Source of the DNA: Streptomyces gobiensis
Lineage (GTDB): Bacteria > Actinomycetota > Actinomycetes > Streptomycetales > Streptomycetaceae
Direction: 5' to 3'
Length of the DNA: 64,000 bases
Assembly: GCF_021216675.1 (NCBI RefSeq)
Contig: NZ_CP086120.1
Location: 310,001 to 374,000 of the forward strand
The notes beneath the pieces were generated by a model. The model worked only from the letters and a program-made list of their open reading frames with translations, ran no database searches and was not told the origin of the DNA. Each line of letters begins with the position of its first letter. Position 1 is the first letter of the stretch. Below are positions 1 to 9,131 of this stretch, in pieces. The position numbers and the translations under genes are program-made.

Positions 1-934
1 CGGTCTCCAGTGTCGTCGTCTCTCCGTTCGCGCCGGTGAGCTCGAGCCGTACGCCCGATCCGGCGGGTCCGGCCGCCCGCAGCTGATGTCCCAGCAGCAC
101 GGGGACCCCTGCCTCGAAGCGTTCACGCAGCCACCAGGCGCCGGCCGGCCCCAGTGCGGTGGCGGCGATACGCACCCGTGTGAAGGCCGGGAGGCGGCGG
201 ACCGCCCAGGGGATCTCCGACCAGACCCAGCTGGGCCAGCCGGTGCCCAGTCCGCAGTGCGGGTCACGGAGGGCGCGCAGTGAGCCGCGGTGCAGGGGCT
301 GCGGCGGGGTGTTCCAGTTGATGCGGTCGGCGCGGGCGACGATACGGGCCCGGGCGCCCTGTTCCGACAGCAGCGCCGCGGTTTCCAGGGCCGCCTGTCC
401 CGCGCCGATCACCGTGACGTCCTTGCCCCGGAAGAGCGAGAGATCGCGGTGGTGGCTGCTGTGTGAGACGAGTCCGGCGGGCAGCGAGCACAGCGCCTCA
501 GGGCGGTTGACGAACGGCATCACCCCGACCGCGAGTGCGACATTGCGGGCAAGAACGCTCTCGCCCTCCGCCGTCTGCACCAGGTAGCCGTCGGCGTGCG
601 GCCGGACCGCGGTGACGGTCTGCTCCTCGATCCTCGGTGTGGCACGCTCCCCGAACCACAGGCCGTAGTCGGTGAAGGTTCCGATCGGCAACGGGCTGCC
701 ATGCTCCGCCGTGAGATTCCGCTCGGCGCAGTAGGCGGCGAGGGTGTGTTCCCCCGAGGGGTCGGACAGATTGGACGACCAGGGCTCGGACTTGAGGAAC
801 ATGCCCTCAGGCATATGGTCCCGCCATGACGCCATGGGCCGGCCGAAAACACGCAGCTCCAGTCCGGCTGCCGCAGCGTGTGCGGCGACCGACAGCCCAT
901 AGGGGCCGGCGCCCACCACTACCAGGTCATACAT
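1..934 (-). CDS. FAD/NAD(P)-binding oxidoreductase, flavin monooxygenase-like (3' end outside window)
   Basis: The gene starts at an ATG at 934 and is still open at base 1, so about 311 residues are visible. An N-terminal FAD-binding Rossmann motif GAGPYGLS lies at residues 8-15. A second dinucleotide-binding motif, GAGQAALE, at 177-184 should hold NAD(P)H. Between them SHSSHHRDLSLF resembles the linker of class B flavin monooxygenases. This suggests hydroxylation or N-oxidation of a small substrate in the cytosol; the substrate is unknown. Its start overlaps the stop of the upstream ATP-grasp gene by 8 bases, so the two are probably translationally coupled and act on the same molecule. It could instead be a thioredoxin-reductase-like enzyme, since the C-terminus is not visible. 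Confidence 0.8.
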   Translation of the reverse strand, partial: MYDLVVVGAGPYGLSVAAHAAAAGLELRVFGRPMASWRDHMPEGMFLKSEPWSSNLSDPSGEHTLAAYCAERNLTAEHGSPLPIGTFTDYGLWFGERATPRIEEQTVTAVRPHADGYLVQTAEGESVLARNVALAVGVMPFVNRPEALCSLPAGLVSHSSHHRDLSLFRGKDVTVIGAGQAALETAALLSEQGARARIVARADRINWNTPPQPLHRGSLRALRDPHCGLGTGWPSWVWSEIPWAVRRLPAFTRVRIAATALGPAGAWWLRERFEAGVPVLLGHQLRAAGPAGSGVRLELTGANGETTTLET

Positions 935-2219
935 GGATGGTTCCCGCTCTCTCATCGTGGGGGTGTCGCAGGGTCGTTGTGCTGGCCGGCCGGGTGACTG
1001 CCGTTCGGCACAGCCCCTTTCGTACGCCTCGGGCCAGCCAGGCGGCGGCCATGGCGAGGAACGGCACCGGATCGTCGGCGGCGAACCAGGCGGTCTCCGT
1101 GGAGCGGACGCCGCCAGCGGCGCCCGCTGGCGGCCGGTCGTCCGGTGGCCGCGTCATGGTGGCGGAGGCCAGCGAGGACAGCACCGCGTAGTTCTCCACC
1201 AGAAAGATCCGGCCCGGTGCGCTTCTCAGCCGGGGAACGGCCCGGCCGGTGAGGTCCAGATGCAGGGCGCGCACCACATCGAGGCCGGACCGGTCGGTGA
1301 AGAGGCGGAACTGCGCGCCGGGCCGGGGGTTGAAGTCGAGCAGATGGTAGGCGCCGGTGGAGCTGTCCAGCCGGAAGTCAAGATCCAGGATTCCCCGGTA
1401 GCCCAGCTGGCCCGCCAACCGGCACGCGGAGTCCTCCACCTCGGTGTTGGGCAGCCATCGGCCCATCGCTGTGAGCCCCGTACGCACCGGCCATGAGCGC
1501 TCCTTACGGCCCGCTCCGCCGATGAGGCAGACCGCGCCGTCCGTGAAACAGCCGTGGAAGAACCAGTCGGTCCCGCGTCCGCCGGGCAGATGCCGCTGAA
1601 ACAGCAGTCGGCTGCCCGCCTGTTGGTTCCGCTCGTACAGCCGCTGGGCCTCATCCGGGGTACGCACCAGTGTGGTGCTGCGCAATCCTGCCGCTGGCGG
1701 CAGCAGCCAGGGGCGGCTCCACTTCGCCACCATCGGCAACCCGAGGTCCTCGGCGGACGCGACGGCCTCGGCCGCGCTGTGCGGAATCACGGTCGGCGGA
1801 TGCGGGATGCCCAGACGGCGGCAGAGCCCGGCCAGCTCCGCCTTGTCGGCCACCTGCTCGGGCAGCCCGGCGGGCTGCGCGGGCAGCAGGAACCGGTCCA
1901 TGAGCCGGTTGGCAAGGTGCGCCACGGCGATCGCGCTCAGATCGTCCATGGGAATCAGGACCGCCGGCCGGCCAATACGCTCGGAGATCTGACGCAGCGT
2001 CTGAAGCAGTGGCACACCCGGCGCACCGTCCTGGGGATGCGTGTATGTCCGGTGCAGATACCGGGAACGGCTGACGGGACCGCACGCGGGTTCTGCAAAG
2101 ACGTGCACCTCGATTCCCGCGCGTCCCAGTGATCTGACCGCGCCCAGGGTGCCGTGGTGAAAGGGATTCCGATCGAGCCGGAGCAGCAGGACGGGCACAT
2201 CGGTGTCGAACGATGACAT
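927..2219 (-). CDS. ATP-grasp carboxylate-amine ligase-like protein
   Basis: A 430-residue cytosolic ATP-grasp enzyme. The fold is indicated by a preATP-grasp Rossmann start (VPVLLLRLDRNP), the lysine-bearing VAKWSRP segment near residue 165, DLDF at 279-282 and the metal-binding DFNPRPG at 295-301. Such enzymes join a carboxylate to an amine through an acyl phosphate; the closest type by eye is the D-aspartate ligase/carboxylate-amine ligase group. The start at 2219 is preferred over an in-frame upstream codon because AAGGA sits about 11 bases before it. It precedes and overlaps the FAD oxidoreductase and is divergent from the secreted hydrolase. The pair borders the EPS locus, so an amide decoration of the polymer or a separate small metabolite are both possible. 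The substrates are unknown. Confidence 0.8.
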   Translation of the reverse strand: MSSFDTDVPVLLLRLDRNPFHHGTLGAVRSLGRAGIEVHVFAEPACGPVSRSRYLHRTYTHPQDGAPGVPLLQTLRQISERIGRPAVLIPMDDLSAIAVAHLANRLMDRFLLPAQPAGLPEQVADKAELAGLCRRLGIPHPPTVIPHSAAEAVASAEDLGLPMVAKWSRPWLLPPAAGLRSTTLVRTPDEAQRLYERNQQAGSRLLFQRHLPGGRGTDWFFHGCFTDGAVCLIGGAGRKERSWPVRTGLTAMGRWLPNTEVEDSACRLAGQLGYRGILDLDFRLDSSTGAYHLLDFNPRPGAQFRLFTDRSGLDVVRALHLDLTGRAVPRLRSAPGRIFLVENYAVLSSLASATMTRPPDDRPPAGAAGGVRSTETAWFAADDPVPFLAMAAAWLARGVRKGLCRTAVTRPASTTTLRHPHDERAGTIHV

Positions 2220-2387
2220 GGCGGTGAGTCCTTCACTTCGGTGGGCCGAGCGGGGGACGGAGTTCGCGAATGGGCTATGGATAAGCATTCGGGCAGCCCG
2301 TCAGGAAGATCTCCTGATTACTGTCAAAGGCGTGACCGCACCGATCCAGGAGCATGCGGAAACGGGAGCGTCCGGAAAGGAGTCACC

Positions 2388-3596
2388 ATGTCCCACCCAC
2401 GCCGATGGCTGGCGGGCGCCTGTGTCGGAGCGATCACGGTAGGCCTGTTCTTCAGCACCACCCTCACCACCATCCAGGACAGCGGTCACGACATCACCGA
2501 TGGCCGTAACGGGTCCCCGACCCCCGCACCGTCCGCTCCGGCATCCGCCTCGGCCTCCCCATCGGCACCCGCCACCGGGGGCACCGCGGCCATGGGGGCA
2601 TTCCTCCACTCGGGCCCGGAAGGCGTACGCCGGATGGCCGAACTGCAGAGCTGGCTGGGCGGCGCGGAGCTGCGGGTGGGGCACACCTATCTGCCCGGTG
2701 ACCTCTGGTCCAATATCGAGGGCCGGCCGTCCTTTCTGCAGGCCTGGGCCCAGTGGCGTAAAGACGATGACGACCGGCTCTTCGTGCTCAATGTCCCGAT
2801 GCTGGAGCGCAATGAGGAAGGCGTACCCGATGCCGAGGTCCGGCGGCTGCTCAGGGCGGGCGCTCGGGGCCGCTTCGACCACCACTTCCAGAAGCTGGCC
2901 GACCGGCTGGTCCGTATGGGCGTTCCCGACACGGTGATCGTGCTCGGGTGGGAGATGAACGGCGACACCTACACACACCGCTGCGGCCCGGACCCGGAGG
3001 CGTGGAAGGCATATTGGAAGCGCATCATCACCACTATGCGCTCGGTGCCGGGCCAGAAATTCCGATTTGATTTCGCGCCCAACCGCGGTGAGGACGCCAT
3101 CGCGTGGACCAAGTGTTACCCGGGCGATGATGTTGTGGACATCATCGGTATGGACTCCTACGACCAACCGCCCGGAAAGACCTTCGACGACCAGGTGAAG
3201 CAGCCCTACGGGCTCCAGCACCAGGTGGATTTCGCCGCCGCTCACGGCAAGCCCATCTCGTACCCGGAGTGGGGGCTGTTCCGGAACGGCGACAACCCTG
3301 AGTACATGCGCCGGATGCTGGAGTGGATGGACGAGCACCAGCCGCTCTACCAGACCATCACCGACTACTGTCCGCACGGCGTGTGGCAGTGCCGGGTCAA
3401 TCCCAGGTCCTCGGCGGTGTTCCGGTCCGCGCTGTCCCCGAAGACAGCCCCCACGCCTCAGCGGGACCCCGAGCCGACCCCGGTGCCCGACGCGGCGCGC
3501 GACCCCAGCTGTAAGCCGCTGGAGCTGGGCGAGTGGGTCGAACGGTGGCTCGGTGACCGCAAGCTGTGCATCCGCCTCGGCTGGAACAACGGCTGA
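2388..3596 (+). CDS. secreted/membrane-anchored glycoside hydrolase, GH26-like
   Basis: 402 residues. The ATG at 2388 follows GGAAAGGAG at good spacing; longer in-frame readings lack an RBS. Residues 8-30 form a signal or anchor helix, followed by a Ser/Pro/Ala-rich linker to about residue 62. The catalytic part carries GWEMNGD (probable acid/base E189) and SYPEWG (probable nucleophile E294), the arrangement of clan GH-A enzymes and most like GH26 beta-mannanases. Four or more cysteines suggest an exported disulfide-bonded protein. It points into the EPS operon from the opposite strand. EPS loci often encode a hydrolase that trims or releases polymer, and I infer that role. Exact glycan specificity cannot be read from the sequence. 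Confidence 0.8.
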   Translation: MSHPRRWLAGACVGAITVGLFFSTTLTTIQDSGHDITDGRNGSPTPAPSAPASASASPSAPATGGTAAMGAFLHSGPEGVRRMAELQSWLGGAELRVGHTYLPGDLWSNIEGRPSFLQAWAQWRKDDDDRLFVLNVPMLERNEEGVPDAEVRRLLRAGARGRFDHHFQKLADRLVRMGVPDTVIVLGWEMNGDTYTHRCGPDPEAWKAYWKRIITTMRSVPGQKFRFDFAPNRGEDAIAWTKCYPGDDVVDIIGMDSYDQPPGKTFDDQVKQPYGLQHQVDFAAAHGKPISYPEWGLFRNGDNPEYMRRMLEWMDEHQPLYQTITDYCPHGVWQCRVNPRSSAVFRSALSPKTAPTPQRDPEPTPVPDAARDPSCKPLELGEWVERWLGDRKLCIRLGWNNG

Positions 3597-3611
3597 CGGT
3601 CGCGGGGCCCT

Positions 3612-3626
3612 TCCGGCTGAGCCGGA
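3612..3626. terminator. small hairpin between convergent genes
   Basis: TCCGGC-TGA-GCCGGA forms a perfect 6-bp stem in the 47-base gap between the convergent hydrolase and CelD-like genes. There is no T-run, so this is only a candidate terminator. Confidence 0.3.
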
Positions 3627-3643
3627 CGGGAGCGGCAACGGCT

Positions 3644-4801
3644 TCACCTCTTCGTACCATCCGCACGCCAGCTGTTCAGCCGGGAACGCCATCTGCCTAC
3701 GGCCGGCATCTTCGTCCGGACGGCTTCGGCCGCCAGGGACCGGCCGGCCACCTGGGCCGCGTGCAGCCCGAGCGCGGGGGCCAGTGCGTGCCGGGCGAGC
3801 AGAAACCGCTGGTTGATGACGGTCTCCGGTCGCCAGTGGCGCTTGTACGGCTCGGTGCCGCGCAGCATGCTGAGCACGCTGCGGCCGGTCTCGGTCACAT
3901 GGCGGGCATCGTGGCGCAGCAGCATGGTCGTGATGTCCACCTTCCTGGCCCGCAGTTCGGGATGGGCGCCGTAGAGGTAGCCGCCGGCCAGGTCCGCGGA
4001 CATCAAGGTCATGTCCGTGGCCACCACTTCGCCGCCCATCCGGTACTCGGTGAGGAGAGCATCGCCGCTGCTGACCATCTGGGTGGTGGCCCGTACCAGA
4101 TGTTCCGCGAAGCGCGGCCTGAGGTGTTCGGGGGTCACGCCCCGGCCCTGCCACTGCAGGCCATGCAGCCTGAGCATGGTGTTCACGGCCTTCGGGACCT
4201 CGTGTCCCGGCACAACGCGCTCCTCGATGTCCAGGGCCTCCAGTTTGCGCAGCTTGGCGCGGAACCTTCGGGCGCTCGGACTGGGCAACCGTTTCAGCAG
4301 CTCGGGCAGGGGAGCACCGGGCAGCTCCAGGCACTCCGAGTCCCGCAGCCGCAGACGTAGCCCGGGCCAGCAGTCGTAAAGCCGCTCGGCGGCGGCTCCG
4401 GGGCGTACCTCACGCAGATCGATCAGGGCGCACCGCGCGGCGTGCCACAGGCCCCGGGCGAGACCGGCCGCCGCGGTGGAGGCGCAGGAGTCGTCCAGCA
4501 GAACATCGGAGAAGTCGGAGATGTCCCCGCCGAGGGGCACCAGCAACGGCAGCGGCCGGAACGACAGCATCAGCGGGGCGACACCGATCAGCCGCCCCGC
4601 CCGTCGTACCAGCACCAGGCGCAGCCGTCCCGGGATGCCGTACGACAGCCACCAGGAGTGCAGCCAGGGGTGGCTCTGGAATGGGGTGGCGGCCCCGCAG
4701 CGCCGGTGCAGTTCATTCCATCGCGGGCCCAGCGCCGCGAACTGTCGCGGGTCGCGGCACAGCGTCACGGACAGTCCTGACGCACGCTGATCGGCCGTCA
4801 T
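3644..4801 (-). CDS. CelD/BcsL-like GNAT-fold acyltransferase
   Basis: 385 residues, last gene of the minus-strand EPS operon, overlapping the Wzz-like gene by 4 bases (ATGA). The central and C-terminal parts fit the GNAT fold of the CelD/FemAB group. Recognisable segments are HPWLHSWWLSYG near residue 45, SARRFRAKLRKLE near 170, the strand with TEYRMGGEVVATDMTL around 250 and LRGTEPYKRHW near 335. Family members transfer acyl or aminoacyl groups in cellulose and EPS loci, so acylation of a sugar nucleotide or lipid-linked sugar is a fair inference. The window's other CelD-like gene (39099-40208) sits in the second EPS locus. No membrane helix is obvious. Confidence 0.8.
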   Translation of the reverse strand: MTADQRASGLSVTLCRDPRQFAALGPRWNELHRRCGAATPFQSHPWLHSWWLSYGIPGRLRLVLVRRAGRLIGVAPLMLSFRPLPLLVPLGGDISDFSDVLLDDSCASTAAAGLARGLWHAARCALIDLREVRPGAAAERLYDCWPGLRLRLRDSECLELPGAPLPELLKRLPSPSARRFRAKLRKLEALDIEERVVPGHEVPKAVNTMLRLHGLQWQGRGVTPEHLRPRFAEHLVRATTQMVSSGDALLTEYRMGGEVVATDMTLMSADLAGGYLYGAHPELRARKVDITTMLLRHDARHVTETGRSVLSMLRGTEPYKRHWRPETVINQRFLLARHALAPALGLHAAQVAGRSLAAEAVRTKMPAVGRWRSRLNSWRADGTKR

Positions 4802-5553
4802 CGCGCCCCTTCCATTTCCTTCCCGGCCGGTTCCCGCACCCCGGTGGTCCGCGCTGGAGTATCTGGTGCCGGAGCACTCTGCGCTGAGGTGTTCTGCGCC
4901 GAGGTGTTCTGGACCGGGGCCGGCAGAGCGGAAATCGCCGAGCGGCGGCCGCCGAGCGGGCGCACGAGCTGGAACAGACCGCCCACCAGTCCCCCGGCGC
5001 AGCCGCCGACGGCGGCGGAGAGGGCGGCCGAGGGGGAGGAGGGGGCGGTGGGTGTGAGCGCTTCAGCGAAGAGCACCAGCCGTACCCGGGTGCTCTTCGC
5101 GGACTCGTTGCCGTTGCGGGTCAACGCCCGCGCCACCGCGTTGGCGAAGTCGGCTGCCCGCTCGGCCCGGGTGTCGGTGCCGGTGATCTCAATGACCGGT
5201 GCGTCCGGTGAGGTGGCCGAGCGCACACTTTTCCGCAGGGCGGCCGCTGGCACTCCAGCCGCCACCCGGGCGTCCCGGAGGACGGCGCCGCTGGTGGCGA
5301 CTCGGCCATAGGCCTGTGTGAAGCCGAGTGCTGTCGCTGAGTCAGCGCGTGCGCCCGGCACCACGACCACATAGCCGGTGGCGGTGTACTGCGGGGTTCT
5401 GAGCATTCCGTAGGCGCCTCCGCAAACCACCCCCAGCAGGAGGCAGAGCGCGGCCGGCCACCAGCTGGGCAGTGGCGTGAGCCACGAGCGCAGACGGCTG
5501 ATCGGTCCAGGTGCACAGGGCTCGGACCGGACGGTCCCGGTCGGGTCGGTCAT
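4798..5553 (-). CDS. Wzz-like polysaccharide chain-length/export protein
   Basis: 251 residues with the chain-length-determinant layout. A short cytosolic N-terminus is followed by a helix near residues 25-45 (LCLLLGVVCGGAYGML). An extracytoplasmic region comes next (YTATGYVVVVPGA; GRVATSGAVLRDARVAAG), then a second Gly/Ala-rich helix near 175-197 and an Ala/Pro/Thr-rich tail with a repeated QNTSAQ unit. There is no C-terminal tyrosine kinase domain. I chose the ATG at 5553 over the GTG at 5565 because the purine-rich AGAGGTGAG lies at useful distance only from the ATG. It probably sets polymer length together with the O-antigen-ligase-like and flippase proteins of the same operon. Confidence 0.8.
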   Translation of the reverse strand: MTDPTGTVRSEPCAPGPISRLRSWLTPLPSWWPAALCLLLGVVCGGAYGMLRTPQYTATGYVVVVPGARADSATALGFTQAYGRVATSGAVLRDARVAAGVPAAALRKSVRSATSPDAPVIEITGTDTRAERAADFANAVARALTRNGNESAKSTRVRLVLFAEALTPTAPSSPSAALSAAVGGCAGGLVGGLFQLVRPLGGRRSAISALPAPVQNTSAQNTSAQSAPAPDTPARTTGVREPAGKEMEGAR

Positions 5554-5561
5554 GGCGGTAC

Positions 5562-6701
5562 TCACCTCTTCAAGTGGGGCCGGGCGGTGCGGGTGGCGCG
5601 TTCGTAGATGCTCATCAGGCGGTCAGCACTGCGGCTGATGTCATAGCGGTCCACCGCGGCGGGTACGGACAGCCGACGGATCCCGGCTTCCTGCTGCTCC
5701 CGCAGAGCGGCGGTCAGCTCGGCGCTGCCCGGTCCGATCCGGCGCGCGCCGGGGGCCGCGTCCGGCGGCAGCTCATCGATCGCCGGGCAGGTGACATGGA
5801 GGACGGGGAGCCCGGCCGCGAGCGCTTCGAGCACGGCGAGGCCGAAGGCTTCCTCGGCGGACGGAGATACGAAGACATCCATGGCGGCGAGCAGTCCGGG
5901 CAGGTCCGGGCCCGCGTCGGAGGTGGCCGCGACGGCTCCGTCACGCTCTCCCAGCAGCCGGACCCGGTCAGCCGCGCCGAGCCGGGCCGCCAGCCGCTCC
6001 AGGGCGGCCCGCTCCGGTCCGTCGCCGACCAGAAGCAGCCGCGCCTGGGGCAGTGCGGCGACGGCCCGGACCAGCACCTCGAAGCGTTTGCCGGGCACCA
6101 GCCGTCCCACGCCGCCGACGACGAAGACATGCTGCGGCAGGCCGATCCGGGCCCGGGTGTCTTTGCGCGCGGCGGGGTTGAAGCGGAAGCGGCCTGCCTC
6201 GATGCCGTTGGGCACCACCTCGATACGCGGGCCGGGGACGCCCCAGTCACGCAGCCGCCGGGCGACGGTGGCGGACACCGCCACGGTGGTGGCACCCAGC
6301 TTCTCGGTGGCCAGATACAGCGCTCGGGTCCCACGGGTGAGCGGGCGGCCCTCGATCCGGGCGTCACCCAGTGAGTGCTCGGTGGCGACCACGGTCCGAA
6401 CTCCGGCCAGCCGGGCGGCGATCCGGCCATAGACACAGGCCCGGTAGAGATGGGTGTGGACCAGGTCATAGCCGTCGTCCCGGATCAGCCGGGCGAGCCG
6501 GGGAAGCGCCGGCAGATCGCGGTTGCCCGTCATACCCAGATCGGTGACGCGCACGCCATCGGCCCGCATGCCCGCCGCCACGGCACCGGGGTTGGTCAGG
6601 GTGATGACATCACAGGACAGCGGCAGCCGCCGGAGCAGCAGCCGCAGTTGCTGCTCGGCGCCGCCGACGCCAAGCCCGGTGATGATGTGCAAGGCCCTCA
6701 C
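5562..6701 (-). CDS. GT4-family glycosyltransferase
   Basis: 379 residues with a GT-B fold. The N-terminal MRALHIITGLGVGGAE is the classic GT4 acceptor-domain start. VVPNGIE near residue 155 and SPSAEEAFGLAVLEALAAG (the EX7E donor-binding motif) near 285 mark the nucleotide-sugar domain. It should transfer a sugar, with retention, onto the lipid-linked EPS intermediate at the inner membrane face. The GTG start overlaps the preceding deacetylase stop by 4 bases, so it is part of the same coupled operon. Donor and acceptor are unknown. Confidence 0.88.
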   Translation of the reverse strand: MRALHIITGLGVGGAEQQLRLLLRRLPLSCDVITLTNPGAVAAGMRADGVRVTDLGMTGNRDLPALPRLARLIRDDGYDLVHTHLYRACVYGRIAARLAGVRTVVATEHSLGDARIEGRPLTRGTRALYLATEKLGATTVAVSATVARRLRDWGVPGPRIEVVPNGIEAGRFRFNPAARKDTRARIGLPQHVFVVGGVGRLVPGKRFEVLVRAVAALPQARLLLVGDGPERAALERLAARLGAADRVRLLGERDGAVAATSDAGPDLPGLLAAMDVFVSPSAEEAFGLAVLEALAAGLPVLHVTCPAIDELPPDAAPGARRIGPGSAELTAALREQQEAGIRRLSVPAAVDRYDISRSADRLMSIYERATRTARPHLKR

Positions 6702-7513
6702 CGGCCGCCTCCCGGGTTCGGGGACCCGAGGGGGGCGGCCGGCTCAGCGGGCAGTGCACGGCGGCGCACCGGGTGGAGCACTCTCTTGAGGTACAGGCGC
6801 CCGGTGGTGTCCGTGTCACCGATATGGGCACGGGGCAGGGCGTACCGCCCGGTCAGCGGCCCGGGGTCGATGGCGCAGGCGTAGCCGTAGCCCGCGGTGC
6901 GTACGGCGTCGACGGCTCGTTTGTCGACGGCGCCATAGGCGTAGCAGAAGCCGTCCGGCGCGCCGCCGGTGATCTCCCGTAGCAGGGCACGGCTGTGCGC
7001 CGTCTCCTGCCGCAGTACGTCATCGCCGGCCGTGGTCAGATCCTCGTGGCGCAGGCCATGGGAGCCGATCTCCATTCCGGCGCGCGCGGCGGCACGGATC
7101 CCCTCCTCGGTCAGCAGCGGCTTACGCGGGCCCAGGGGGTCCCAGTCATTGCCGCCGCCGAGCCTGCCGGGCAGTACGAACACCGTGGCGGTGTACCCGT
7201 GGTGGCGCAGCAGTGGAACAGCGTGCTCGACAAAGTCGGCGTAGCCGTCGTCGAAGGTCAGTCCCACCAGTCCCGCGCTGCGTCCGGCGGCGCGGGCACG
7301 CAGCAGCTCACCGACGCTCACCCCGGTCAGGCCACGCTTCCCCAGCCAGGACAGCTGATGGTGCAGCCGGTCGGGAGAGACGGTGATCTGGTAGGGGTCC
7401 TCGGTGTACTCGGTCACCGAGTGGTACATCAGCAGCCAGGGCGGGGACAGCCGGTGGCGCAGCAGGGTCTTGGAGGGCGTGGAGCGGCGCGTACGCGCCC
7501 AGTCAGCGGACAT
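6698..7513 (-). CDS. polysaccharide deacetylase (NodB/CE4 family)
   Basis: 271 residues. The NodB core is complete: PWLLMYHSV near residue 25, catalytic base and metal motif TFDDGYADF near 84, metal histidines in GSHGLRHEDL near 148, and the arginine/tyrosine region GAPDGFCYAYG near 185. The family removes N-acetyl groups from GlcNAc-containing glycans. No clear signal peptide is visible, so action on a lipid-linked intermediate inside the cell is possible. It overlaps its neighbours on both sides (11 bases with the flippase, 4 with the GT4). The second EPS locus carries its own paralogue at 42354-43154. Confidence 0.87.
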   Translation of the reverse strand: MSADWARTRRSTPSKTLLRHRLSPPWLLMYHSVTEYTEDPYQITVSPDRLHHQLSWLGKRGLTGVSVGELLRARAAGRSAGLVGLTFDDGYADFVEHAVPLLRHHGYTATVFVLPGRLGGGNDWDPLGPRKPLLTEEGIRAAARAGMEIGSHGLRHEDLTTAGDDVLRQETAHSRALLREITGGAPDGFCYAYGAVDKRAVDAVRTAGYGYACAIDPGPLTGRYALPRAHIGDTDTTGRLYLKRVLHPVRRRALPAEPAAPLGSPNPGGGR

Positions 7514-9131
7514 GGCGGAGCCTTCGTTTGACGGCGGAGATCAGCTGCGGTACTTCCGGTGCCCGTACGGCCAGGGCCGCAGCGGTAAAGACGGCCGGGA
7601 CGACCAGACAGCCGGCCGCGGCGGTGAGGAGGGTGCCGGGGGTCAGCGGTGCCACCGACCAGCCGACTGCGGCGGCCACCCCGGCGGCCAGTGCCAGCCG
7701 GCCGAGGCCGTCCGCCATCCGGCGCACATTGATGGCGATCATGCGAGCGCCCAGACCGCGCAGCAGCAGCAGTGCGGTGGCGGTGATCCCTGCGGCGTTG
7801 GCGGCCGCGATGCCATGGATGCCCCAGTGCGGGGCGGCGACCGCGCCGGCCGTCACAGTGATCAGCAGGCCGACGGCCATCGCAGCCGCCGGATACCAGG
7901 TGGGGTGCGCCGCGGAGAAGAAGGGCCGGACCAGGGCGCCGACCAGGCTGTGGCCGAGCAGACCGAGCGCGTAGACCCGCATCACGGACGCGGTGGCGGT
8001 GGTGTCGCGGGCTTCGAACGCCCCCCGCTCAAAGAGCAGTTCAATGATCTGGGGCGCGTAGGCGACCACATAGGCGGCGCCCAGCAGGACCACGACCCCG
8101 GCCAGGGTCAGATCACGCTCCACCCGGCGCCGGGCCCGGTCCGCTTCGCCGTCGGCCATGGCCCGCGCGACCACCGGGAAGGTGACGGTGCAGATCATCA
8201 GGGAGAGCACCATCGGCATCTGGGCCACCTTCTGGGCGTAGTTCAGATGCGAGATGGCTCCGGCCGGCAGCGTCGAGGCGAAAAACCTCTCGACCAGCAC
8301 CTGAGCCTGACGGCTCAGCGCGAACAGCACAACCGGGGCCAGCAGACCGAGGCTCAGCAGCGCGGCGCGATCGGTGGTGGGGGCGGTGCGGTGGCGCCGT
8401 CCGCTGCCCCCGTGGGCGCGGACGGACAGCCGCCGCACAAAGGCCGGGAGCTGGACGAGCACCATCAGGGTGCCGCCCGCAGCGACCCCCAGCGCGGCGG
8501 CGCGCACCCCGAACAGGGAGTGCAGCGTCAGCATGGTCGCGATGATGCCCAGGTTGTACGCGACGTAGATCGTGGCGGGCGGGACGAAGCTGCGGTGGGC
8601 CCGCAGCGCGGCGCTGAAATATCCGGCGGTACCGAAGGTGAGAACGGTGACGGCCGTCAGCCGGGTGCAGTCCACCGCCAGGGAAGGGTCTTCGAGTCCG
8701 GGCGTGAGGATCCGTACAAAGAGCGGCGCCCCGACGGCCAGGAGCCCGGCGGCCCCGGCCAGCACGGCGAACAGCCAGGGAAAGGTGGCGGACACCAGGG
8801 ACCGGACGGGATCCGGGCCGGGCCGGGCCCGGCCGGTACGGAGCAGGGCCCGGCGGGAGAGGGCCAGGCTGAAGGCCGGGACGAGCACCAGGGCCATCGC
8901 GTCCTCGATGAGCAGCGTCGAGGCGACTTCGGGCACGGTCCAGGCGACCAGAAAGGCATCGGTGCCGCTGCCCGCGCCGAACAGGTGGGCGATGGTCTGG
9001 TCCCGTACGAGACCGAGGAGGGCCCCGGCGGCCGTCAGCACCGCGGTGATCGCCGCCGCTCGGGCGAGGAACCGTCCGAGCGGGGAGGAGGGGGACGGCG
9101 GGGCCTGGGCAGCGGTCGTCATATCGCTCAC
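7503..9131 (-). CDS. MurJ-like MOP-superfamily lipid-linked oligosaccharide flippase
   Basis: 542 residues and almost entirely hydrophobic, with about 14 predicted membrane segments. The MurJ-type start (LGLVRDQTIAHLFGAGSGTDAFLVAWTVP, residues 40-68) carries the arginine/aspartate signature of lipid II flippases. In this operon, with glycosyltransferases and a ligase-like protein, it more likely flips the EPS repeat unit than peptidoglycan precursor; that is inferred from context. The GTG start at 9131 overlaps the preceding stop (GTGA); an ATG lies 9 bases inside. Streptomyces usually has another chromosomal murJ. Confidence 0.87.
   Translation of the reverse strand: MSDMTTAAQAPPSPSSPLGRFLARAAAITAVLTAAGALLGLVRDQTIAHLFGAGSGTDAFLVAWTVPEVASTLLIEDAMALVLVPAFSLALSRRALLRTGRARPGPDPVRSLVSATFPWLFAVLAGAAGLLAVGAPLFVRILTPGLEDPSLAVDCTRLTAVTVLTFGTAGYFSAALRAHRSFVPPATIYVAYNLGIIATMLTLHSLFGVRAAALGVAAGGTLMVLVQLPAFVRRLSVRAHGGSGRRHRTAPTTDRAALLSLGLLAPVVLFALSRQAQVLVERFFASTLPAGAISHLNYAQKVAQMPMVLSLMICTVTFPVVARAMADGEADRARRRVERDLTLAGVVVLLGAAYVVAYAPQIIELLFERGAFEARDTTATASVMRVYALGLLGHSLVGALVRPFFSAAHPTWYPAAAMAVGLLITVTAGAVAAPHWGIHGIAAANAAGITATALLLLRGLGARMIAINVRRMADGLGRLALAAGVAAAVGWSVAPLTPGTLLTAAAGCLVVPAVFTAAALAVRAPEVPQLISAVKRRLRHVR

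Noticed and set aside
2301..4334. 677-codon open frame on the minus strand across the GH26-like and CelD-like genes
   Set aside because: It overlaps two well-supported genes. Its translation is Arg/Gly/Pro-rich without domain motifs, the usual shadow of high-GC DNA.
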